Assembly (NCBI GenBank): GCA_963739615.1
Contig: CAVUBD010000001.1
Location: forward strand, 129,980-193,979
Length of the DNA: 64,000 bases
Reading direction: 5' to 3'
From: Palsa-504 sp963739615
Lineage (GTDB): Bacteria; Actinomycetota; Actinomycetes; Streptosporangiales; Streptosporangiaceae
Both the position numbers and the translations under genes were made by a program. How positions within the stretch are numbered: the first letter of the stretch is position 1; each line of letters starts with the position of its first letter. Below, piece by piece: positions 20,178 to 28,007 of this stretch. The notes below the pieces were generated by a model. The model saw only the letters and a program-made list of their open reading frames with translations, ran no database searches and was not told the origin of the DNA.

Positions 20178-20507
20178 ATGTCTGAGCGCGATGTCGCGTC
20201 CGCGGATGGGCTCGGGCTAGCGGAGGCGATCGGCGTGCTGCGTGATGAGCTACTGAGGGCCCGGGCAGCGGGGGCGCGTTCGGATATCCAGCTGCCAGTG
20301 GAATCGATGACGGTGGAGCTGACGGTCACCGCCACGAGGTCGGTGGATGGCAAGGCGGGGTTCGCGGTGCCGGTTGTCGGCCTGCAGTTGGGCGGGGCGC
20401 GTGAGCGCGGGTCGGAGCAGAAGGTGACCGTGGTGTTCAGCGCGCCGGTCGACCGGACAGGCGCAGTGGTGAAGGTCGCCGAAGCGACCGACGAGCTGAA
20501 GGGCTAG
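20178..20507 (+). CDS. Trypco2 (trypsin-co-occurring domain 2) protein, 109 aa
   Basis: Starts at ATG 20178 after a good GGAGG site at 20169-20173. Single small domain: an N-terminal helix (LGLAEAIGVLRDELLRARAAG), then IQLPVESMTVELTVTATR and a GGARERGSEQKVTVVFSAP strand region, which I read as the trypco2 family. That family is known to sit beside trypsin-like proteases in bacterial NTP-dependent conflict systems, and here a trypsin-like fusion follows six bases after the stop. The likely role is adaptor or regulator of that protease. It could share a transcript with the five-gene block upstream. Confidence 0.8.
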   Translation: MSERDVASADGLGLAEAIGVLRDELLRARAAGARSDIQLPVESMTVELTVTATRSVDGKAGFAVPVVGLQLGGARERGSEQKVTVVFSAPVDRTGAVVKVAEATDELKG

Positions 20508-20513
20508 CCCGCT

Positions 20514-23500
20514 ATGCCTGCGGTGCCGCTGTCAGCTCGGGTTGTGGAGGTGATCGCTGACCTCGGCGAGGGGGTGCACCCCGGTCATCGGTACGGGACG
20601 GGGTGCATCGTGTCCGGCCGTACCGTGCTCACCGCGGCGCACGTGGTCGCCGGTGCCGTTAGTGTGAGGGTCCGCAACCCGGACAAGCGCCTCTACCAGG
20701 CTACGGTGGAGGCACAGTTTGTCGGCCAGGTGGATGGCCCGCTGCCTGACCTGGCTCTGGTTGAGATCGACGATACGGCCGCGGACCTGCCACCGATGCC
20801 GTTGGCGCGGGTGAATCGGGACAGCCCGACGATCATGCCGGTGACGGATTGTCACGTGGTCGGATACCCGTGGTTCGGTGAGCAGCCACGGCCGACTGTT
20901 ATCCGGGACACCGTCGACGTCTATGGCCGGATCCCGGTTCTGTCGAAGCTGGCCCGAGGGCTGCTGTCGGTCGGCGTCTCTAACCCGCCCCGACCGCTGC
21001 CCGAGGCCGAGCGGACTCTGGCCAAGTCCGAGTGGTCCGGCATGTCCGGCGGCCCGGTTGTCGCCGCCGGGTACCTGCTCGGCGTGGTGACGGAGCACGC
21101 TCCGCGGGAGGGTCCGGGCTTTATCACCGTGACCCCGCTGAGCGCTCTCGAAGCCGATCCGAGGCATCCTGGCTGGGGCGCCGGGGTGAGGGATCCGGCA
21201 GCGTGGTGGGCCCGCCTGGGGACCAGTGGCCTGTCCGCGCTCGCGCTGCTGCCGCGCCAGCCCGAGCCGGCGTACTGGGCGACGATCCGCGTGATCCGTG
21301 ACCGGACTCCGTCGCTGGCCCGCCGGGCGGACGAGCTTGCCGAGATCCACGCCTTCGCGACTGGCCAGGCCGGCTACCGGTGGCTGATCGGGGACGCGTG
21401 GGCAGGCAAGACCGCCCTGCTCGCGGAGGCGGTCATGGCAGAGTTGCAGGGCGATGTCAACGTGGTCGCGTACTTCCTGTCCCGGCGGGAGAGCGACGCC
21501 AACAGCAACCTGTTTCTCACTGCGGTCACGCCCCAGCTGGCAAACCTCGTCGCCGCCGGGGAGGAGGTCCGCACTGCAGACATCCACCAGTTCCGTGCCT
21601 TGTGGGTCAGGGCGACCCAGCGCGCAGACGACATACACCGGCCGCTGCTGCTCGTTGTCGACGGCCTGGACGAAGACCTGCGGCCCGCCGGATCCCCCAG
21701 CGTCGCCGCCGTGCTGCCACAGCTGGCCGGCGATCACGCACACGTGCTGGTGAGCAGCCGCGACCCGGACCTGGACCTGGACCTGCCGGCGGGACACCCC
21801 CTGAGGAACATTACGCCGGTCGCACTGGCGCCATCTAAGGACGCCGAGTCGCTGGCCGAGCTGGCGCGGCAGGAAATCTCCGGGCTGACTCGCCATCCCG
21901 GGCACCTCGCCATCCACCTGCTCGGACTGCTGGCCGCCGCCGCCGGACCACTGGCCGTGGGTGACATGATCCGGCTATCCCGCTCCTTGGGCGCGTCCAC
22001 CTCGGACGGGCCCGCCCGGGAACTGTCGCTGGATGACGTGCACGACGCTGACCGGTTCCTGAGCGAGGACGCCGCACGCAGCCTGCAACAGGTCGGCACG
22101 CCCGAGAACCCGGAGCGTCAGCGCTACCAGTACGCCCATGCGTCATTGCTCGAGCACGCGCAGAAGGACCGGTACCTGGGTGACCGCCGGTTCCGGGATG
22201 CCATCCACCGCTGGGCGGACGACTGGCGTTCAAGGCACTGGCGGGACGGCGGTGGCGCCCCGGTTCCGACCTATCTGCTTGAGTCGTACCCAGCCACTCT
22301 GGTGCCCGGATCAGACCAGGACGGCGACCTCGGCCGGCTGGAGGCCCTGACCTCCGACGTCGGTTGGGTCGCCGCGGCGGTCCGCGCGCTGGGGATCGAC
22401 CGGGTGCTAGGGACGCTGCGGACGGCTGCCTCCGCGCTGCCCGACGACAGGCATCCCGGCGGCGACAACGGCGAGACGGCCACCGCCCGGCTAGCCAGCG
22501 CGCTGCGTGCCCAGTCGTATGCGCTGCGCTCGCCGCAGGCCGCGGCGGACGACGGCTTCGTGCTGCGGCAACTCTGCCTGCACGGCCTGGCGATCGGCGA
22601 CCGGCGACTAGTGGCAGACTGCACCGACCGGCTGCTCCAGCTACCGCCGCCGCAATTGGTGCCAAAGTGGACGACCACGCCCGGCGGCGGCCGCCTGCTG
22701 ACCCGGCAGTTCGGCCGGATCGTGAGTGCGTCAGTGAGCGCCGACGGCAATCGCACGGTGGTCGGGATGGGCCATGAGGTGCAGCTTTTCGACGGCGACG
22801 GCCTCTTCTTGCGCTCACTCGCCCCCAGCGGGCTGCACGTGCGCGCCGCGGCTATCAGCGCGGACGGCCGGTGTATTGCGGCGGTCGGATCCGGCTTGGA
22901 GCTCGGCGTGTTCGACTCGCGGACCGGGTCCTTGGCGCGGCGCCTTGGTCCGGTCCGGTCGGCGTCGCTTGGTCTCAGCGCTGACGGTACCGTTGTCGCC
23001 TTCGATCGGGAGGGGCAGGCGGGCATCTGGCACACCGCAGAAGCGCAAGCGCGCACTGTGCCGGCGCCCGGGGGCTGGCCGGACGCCGTGGGCGTCAGCC
23101 GCGACGGACACCGGGTCGTCACCTGCCGGAAGAACGGGCAGCCGACGGTGTGGGACGAAGCAACGGGCACACTGTACGCACCCGCCGAGGACCACCCGGC
23201 CTGCGCGGTCGCGATCAGCGCCGACGGCGCCATCGCGGTATCCGGTGATGCCAACGGCACGCTACGGGCGTGGGACGTGGTGAGCGGGCAATCCATCGGG
23301 ACCTCGCAGCCGCACCACGACCGGATCGCCGCGATTGCCATCACCGCGAACGGGTCGCTCGCTGTTGCAGGCGACGAAGCCGGCCGGGTGCTCCGTTGGG
23401 AGCTCAGGCGGGAGGTCGTGATCAGCGCTGTCGCGCATCTCGGCGCCGTCTCGGCGATCGCGGTGACGGCCGATGGCGGGCGCATACTGAGCGGAGGCGA

Positions 23501-24440
23501 CGACGGTACGGTGTGGGAATGGGACGCGCTGTCGGCGGTCCGGGACAGCGCCTCTGCCGACAGCGCCTCCGCGGGCACTACCCATGTTCTCGGGCTCGGT
23601 GGGTCCGTGGTAGTCACCGGCGGGGACAAGGGTCTGCTCCGGGTCCGGGATCTGGTGACTGGCGAACCGATCCGGGACCTGGCTGGCCCTGCCGACGGCG
23701 GACCGACTGGCCCCCTACACGCCGTGGCAGCCAGCCTCGACGGCTCTGTCATCGTCGCCGCCGGGCAGGACCCACGGGTCCTGGTTTGGGGACAGTCCGG
23801 CCATGCACCCACCGTGCTGCGCGGTCACCGCACCGAACTACATGCAGTGGCTGTGACCCGCAACGGGGCGTTGGTGTTCGCGGGCGATGCCCGCGGCGTG
23901 GTGGTCGGCTGGGATGTCGCCACCCGCGCGCTGCTGCCAGTGACCTACGAGGCGCGCTGGACGGTCGCTGCCCTCGCCGTCACTCCGGACGGCCGCTGGC
24001 TGGTGTGTGGTACCGACTTGGGGGAAGTGTGGCGGTGGCGGGTCGCGACCGGTACTGGTGAGATGATCTTGCGTCGGCCCGGCGATCCCGGCCAGCTAGA
24101 TCCACGGGTGAGCGCGGTGGCGGTCAGCCCGGATGGCGGCCGGATCACCGTTGTGAACGGTGACGGACTGCTGCGGACCTGGGTGAACGGGGTAGCCTCA
24201 CCGGAGGTACCGGGCCGAGGCCTCAACCAGGTGTGGACCGCCGCCGCCGACGGCACGGCGGCCATGATTGACGATCACATCCTATTGCAGGTCAAACCCG
24301 TCAGAGGTCCTCCGCTACCCGCCGTGATTACAGCGCCCGCTACAGCGGTAGCCCTAGGTCCAAGCAGACAGGGAGGGCCCCGCGCCCTGGCCGTCGCGCA
24401 TCCCGGGGGTGCGGTGACCATGTTCCAACTGTCTGGTTGA
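20514..24440 (+). CDS. Trypsin-like protease / STAND NTPase / WD40 fusion protein, 1308 aa
   Basis: Three parts. Residues 1-~240: trypsin-like protease with His43 (TAAHVV), Asp79 (PDLALVEID) and Ser178 (SGMSGGPV), an intact triad by position. Residues ~270-~720: P-loop NTPase with Walker A GDAWAGKT (293-300), Walker B LLLVVDGLDED (Asp383-Asp386) and a helical C-terminal part typical of STAND/NACHT-like switches. Residues ~735-1308: about 12-13 WD40-like repeats (SADG...VWD pattern), enough for two propellers. Known analogues act as sensors that unleash the effector when the propeller binds a trigger. The trypco2 gene is six bases upstream. The protein has no secretion signal. The trigger and target are unknown. 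Confidence 0.9.
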   Translation: MPAVPLSARVVEVIADLGEGVHPGHRYGTGCIVSGRTVLTAAHVVAGAVSVRVRNPDKRLYQATVEAQFVGQVDGPLPDLALVEIDDTAADLPPMPLARVNRDSPTIMPVTDCHVVGYPWFGEQPRPTVIRDTVDVYGRIPVLSKLARGLLSVGVSNPPRPLPEAERTLAKSEWSGMSGGPVVAAGYLLGVVTEHAPREGPGFITVTPLSALEADPRHPGWGAGVRDPAAWWARLGTSGLSALALLPRQPEPAYWATIRVIRDRTPSLARRADELAEIHAFATGQAGYRWLIGDAWAGKTALLAEAVMAELQGDVNVVAYFLSRRESDANSNLFLTAVTPQLANLVAAGEEVRTADIHQFRALWVRATQRADDIHRPLLLVVDGLDEDLRPAGSPSVAAVLPQLAGDHAHVLVSSRDPDLDLDLPAGHPLRNITPVALAPSKDAESLAELARQEISGLTRHPGHLAIHLLGLLAAAAGPLAVGDMIRLSRSLGASTSDGPARELSLDDVHDADRFLSEDAARSLQQVGTPENPERQRYQYAHASLLEHAQKDRYLGDRRFRDAIHRWADDWRSRHWRDGGGAPVPTYLLESYPATLVPGSDQDGDLGRLEALTSDVGWVAAAVRALGIDRVLGTLRTAASALPDDRHPGGDNGETATARLASALRAQSYALRSPQAAADDGFVLRQLCLHGLAIGDRRLVADCTDRLLQLPPPQLVPKWTTTPGGGRLLTRQFGRIVSASVSADGNRTVVGMGHEVQLFDGDGLFLRSLAPSGLHVRAAAISADGRCIAAVGSGLELGVFDSRTGSLARRLGPVRSASLGLSADGTVVAFDREGQAGIWHTAEAQARTVPAPGGWPDAVGVSRDGHRVVTCRKNGQPTVWDEATGTLYAPAEDHPACAVAISADGAIAVSGDANGTLRAWDVVSGQSIGTSQPHHDRIAAIAITANGSLAVAGDEAGRVLRWELRREVVISAVAHLGAVSAIAVTADGGRILSGGDDGTVWEWDALSAVRDSASADSASAGTTHVLGLGGSVVVTGGDKGLLRVRDLVTGEPIRDLAGPADGGPTGPLHAVAASLDGSVIVAAGQDPRVLVWGQSGHAPTVLRGHRTELHAVAVTRNGALVFAGDARGVVVGWDVATRALLPVTYEARWTVAALAVTPDGRWLVCGTDLGEVWRWRVATGTGEMILRRPGDPGQLDPRVSAVAVSPDGGRITVVNGDGLLRTWVNGVASPEVPGRGLNQVWTAAADGTAAMIDDHILLQVKPVRGPPLPAVITAPATAVALGPSRQGGPRALAVAHPGGAVTMFQLSG

Positions 24441-24770
24441 CTCGGCTGATGTTGGAGCGGGCTTGGGCTTCCCTACCCTCAGCAATGATGAGGACCGCAC
24501 GCTGCCGACGTGCGTTCACAATCCCACCTCACGCTCATAATGATCAAATATGAAGGACCACGACCCCGGGAAGTCCGCACTCTGAAGCATTAACAGGCGG
24601 CTACGTTTGCGGGGACAAGAGGCCTTCGCCTTGTCGGCAGTCGTTGCGCAGGCCCGGATTGCACCCGGTGACCGGCCGATCAGCTGATGCGATGAAGGAG
24701 CGGGCCTCCGCTCCTGGCGGATGCTGGAAGGTGCATGGCATCCGTCTCCACCAGGCAAGGGAGGCCCACG
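24441..24770 (+). ncRNA. IS110 leader, candidate bridge-RNA region
   Basis: No gene in these 330 bases. They precede an IS110-family transposase frame, the position where IS110-group elements encode their structured guide (bridge) RNA. Two clear hairpins are visible: GACAAG at 24615-24620 with CTTGTC at 24631-24636, and GGAGCGG at 24697-24703 with CCGCTCC at 24708-24714. I cannot define the element ends or the guide loops by eye, so this is a candidate only. Confidence 0.35.
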
Positions 24771-25807
24771 ATGACGGAAGCATATGACGGCCGGCAGGTC
24801 GTCGGGATGGACCTGCACCGGCGGCGCAGCGTGCTGGTGCGGATGACCGAGGACGGCCGGAAGCTGGAGACCGTCCGGATTACCAACGGCCCGGCCGCGC
24901 TGCGGGCGGTGATCGCCCGGGCGGGGAAGAACCCGCGGGTGGTCATCGAGGCGACATACGGCTGGTACTGGGCCGTGGACGTGCTCGAGGCGGCCGGCGC
25001 GGAGGTACACCTGGCCCATCCGCTGGGTGTCAAAGCCTACAGCTACCGGCGGGTCAAGAACGATGAGCGGGACTCAGCCGACCTGGCGGACCTGCTGCGG
25101 ATGGGGCGGCTGCCCGAGGCATGGATCGCCCCGCCGGAGATCCGCGAGCTGCGGGAGATCACCCGCTACCGGCACAAGCTGGTCAAGGCGCGCACCTCGT
25201 ACAAGGACCAGGTGCACGGTGTGCTGGCCAAGCTCGGCGTCCCGGTCACCCATTCGGACATCTTCGGCGTGCACGGGCAGGACTGGCTCGATGAGCTGCC
25301 CTTGCCGCAGCCGTACGCGGGCAAGGTCGCCTCGCTGCGGCAGCTGCAGGCGGGCTCGGCGCCGAGATCGCCTTGCTGGATCAGGTGATAGGTGACCTGC
25401 TGGCCGGGCATGAGGGATACCACGCGATCCAGGCCCTGCCGGGCATCGGCCCGGTGCTGGCCGCGGTGATCGTCGCCGAGATCGGCGACATCCGCCGGTT
25501 CCCCGGACCCGGGCAGCTGGGCTCCTGGGCCGGGCTGACGCCCCGGCATTATGAGTCCGACACCAAGGTGATCCGCGGGCACGTCACCAAGCAGGGCTCG
25601 CGGATGCTGGGCGGTCACCGAGGCGATCCAGCGGCAGCCCGCCGGATCGCGGCCGCGCCAGGTCAAGGACGCCATCATCGCCCGCCGCGGCAAGGAGGCC
25701 CGCAACATCGCCAAGATCGCCGCCGCCCGCGAGCTGCTCACCCTGGTCTTCTACGGCATGCGCGACGGCCGCATCCGCCGCCTCGCCAAGCCGCGGCCGG
25801 CCGCATG
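24771..25807 (+). pseudogene. IS110-family transposase (DEDD + Transposase_20), two frameshifts
   Basis: I choose ATG 24771 (MTEAYDGRQVVGMDLHRRR). The N-terminal RuvC-like DEDD domain has GMDLH, VIEATYGWYW and KNDERDSADLADLLR. After ~25350 the sense moves to another frame (LGAEIALLDQVIGDLL, ALPGIGPVLAAVIVAEIGDI, the Transposase_20 part carrying the serine region). After ~25608 it moves to a third (AVTEAIQRQPAGS ... FYGMRDGRIRRL), ending at TGA 25805-25807. Each shift equals one missing base. Restored length is about 345 aa, normal for the family. As read, it cannot make transposase. Confidence 0.85.
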
Positions 25808-26308
25808 ACCGCCCGCCGGCCAGGCGCGCGGCCGCCAGCTATTCTGTCCCCCGCCACCGGGCGCGAGGCCGCCGAATATTCTGTCCCCCGCCGGGACCAG
25901 CGGCCCTGCCCGCCCGGTCCGGCGGCGCGGACGCCCGTCTGATTGGCCCCGCCCGGCCCCTGACGCGAACCCGCCCCATGCCCCCCGGCAACACGTCACG
26001 CCGGGGACAAACGAAGGGATGAATGCAGCCAGCGGGCTGCCCGGCCGGACAACCGGCCGTGGGGACGCACACAACCGCATAGACCTGAAACCCGCCGAAG
26101 GCCTTCCCCGCAGGGGCACCAATTATCGGCTCGCGGGCACCTGCGTCAAGGACGCCTCCGGCGCCGCTGCGCGGCCCAAAGCCGCGAAGTTAAGAGACCT
26201 GTGGTGATGTCAAGGGCGATCGCCTGACGGCGTGGGGTGACGGGAAGACGGGACCTCTGGTAGATCGGGGTCAATCCATCACGATCGTCCCGGACACAGG
26301 AGGTCCCG
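25808..26308. other. Non-coding stretch with a 16-bp direct repeat and IS4 leader
   Basis: No supported gene. TATTCTGTCCCCCGCC occurs at 25840-25855 and 25877-25892, inside a degenerate ~37-bp repeat that starts just after the IS110 stop and may mark its right end. Further right, around 26170-26200, GCGGCC..CCGCGAAGTTAAG probably belongs to the left end of the IS4 element. The same motif in reverse, CTTAACTTCGCGG, occurs at 37404-37416. CACAGGAGG lies just before the transposase start. Confidence 0.45.
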
Positions 26309-27580
26309 TTGCGTACTCAGTCTGCCACGACCACCATCACCCGCGCCGTCACTGTTGCTGCCGGGATCTTCGCCCCCGGCCACCTGGGCGAATTAACGCA
26401 GTACCTGCCGTTCGAGCTGGTCGATGACATCCTGGAGCAGACCAGGACGGTACAGCGGCGGCTACGCGATCTGCCATCCCGGGTCGGGGTCTACTTCCTG
26501 CTGGCGCTGGGGATGTACCCCCGGCTGGGCTATGCCCGGGTCTGGGCCAAGCTGACCGCCGGGCTGGCCGGCATGGACCTGCCGCGGCCGTCGGAGAAGG
26601 CGCTACGGGACCTGCGCCGGCGGCTCGGCCCGGCACCGATCAAGGCGCTGTTCGAGGTGGTCGCCGGGCCGCTGGCCCAGCCGGGCACGCCGGGGGTGCG
26701 ATTCGGCGGCCTGCGCACGGTCGCCTTCGACGGCTGCAACTCGGTGAAGGCCCCTGACACGAGCCGTAACCGCTGGTGGCTGGGCCGGATCCGGTACCGG
26801 ATGGGCTTTGCCGGGTATCCGACGCTGCGGCTGATGGCGCTGGCCGAGACGGGCACCCGCGGCCTGCTCGGCGCCGCACTCGGGTCGGCCTCTGACCGGG
26901 ACGAGGCCACCGTGGCCCGGCGGCTGCTATACCTGCTGCGGCCGGGCATGCTCGTCTTGCTGGACCGGGCCTTTGATGCGAACGCGTTCCTGGACGAGGT
27001 CGCGGCTACCGGCGCGCTGCTGCTGGCGCGGGCCAAGTCCACCCGCCGCCCGCCCGTCCTGGGCCATCTGCCGGATGGCTCTTACCTGTCGTGCCTGGAC
27101 GAGCTGAAGGTCCGGGTCATCGAGGCCAGCGTGACGATGACCGGCGCCGACGGCAGCCGGGTCCGGGACAGCTACCGGCTGATCACCACGCTGATGGACC
27201 ACCGCCGGTTCCCGGCCGCCGCCGTGGTCCGGCTCTACCACGAGCGCTGGGAGATCGAGTCCGCGTATTTCGCCCTGCGGCACACCCTGCTCGATGGCCA
27301 TGTGCTGCGCTCGGGCGACCGGCCCGGCCTGGAGCAGGAGACCTGGGCCCTGCTCACCCTCTACCAGCTGCTGCGCATGGCCATGGTGGACGCGGTGGAA
27401 ACCTGCCCGGGCACCGACCCGGACCGGGCCAGCTTCACCACCGCGATCCAAGCCGCCAAAGACCAGCTCACCGCCGCCGCCGGCATCTGCCCGGACGGCC
27501 CGGCCGACCTGCCCGGTGGAGGCCCGCCACTTCCGTGGACAGTGACCACACTAGGATCACTGGGCACAGGAGGAACCCCG

Positions 27581-27877
27581 ATGGTGACGAAGTACCAGAA
27601 GTTCGGCGACGGCTATAAGGCCGAGGCTGTGAAGCTCTACCGGGAATCAAATCAGACTATCGCGGAGACGGCCCGGAATCTCGGGCTGAAGGAATCGACC
27701 CTGGCTAACTGGGTCAAGAAAGACAAGGATAATGAGGCGGTCGCGGTGGGTGAGGCACCGCTGACGCCAGCGGAACGGACGCGGATCAGGGAACTGGAGG
27801 CGGACGTCCGCCGCCTCAACATGGAGAACGCGTTCCTGAAAAAAGCGAGTGCGTACTTCGCGAGCCAGAACCTGTGA
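27581..27877 (+). CDS. IS3 OrfA (HTH), copy 2
   Basis: ATG 27581 follows GGAGGAACCCCG. 98 aa with the Tnp_1 helix-turn-helix (YKAEAVKLYRESNQTIAETARNLGL, written here as positions 10-34) and a C-terminal leucine-rich coiled coil (RIRELEADVRRLNMENAFLKKAS). It binds the IS ends in the IS3 family. Identical in reading to copy 3. Its stop overlaps the OrfB start (GTGA). It is also read as the tail of the truncated upstream IS4 frame. Confidence 0.88.
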   Translation: MVTKYQKFGDGYKAEAVKLYRESNQTIAETARNLGLKESTLANWVKKDKDNEAVAVGEAPLTPAERTRIRELEADVRRLNMENAFLKKASAYFASQNL

Positions 27878-28007
27878 AATTCTCGTTCATTGGCCAGGTG
27901 GCGGAAGAGCAGCGGCAGCTGCCTCCCGGAGTGCGCTTTCCCGTCGTTTTCATGTGCCGCATGCTGGAAGTGACGCGGCAGGGTTATTACGGGTGGAAGA
28001 AGCGGCC

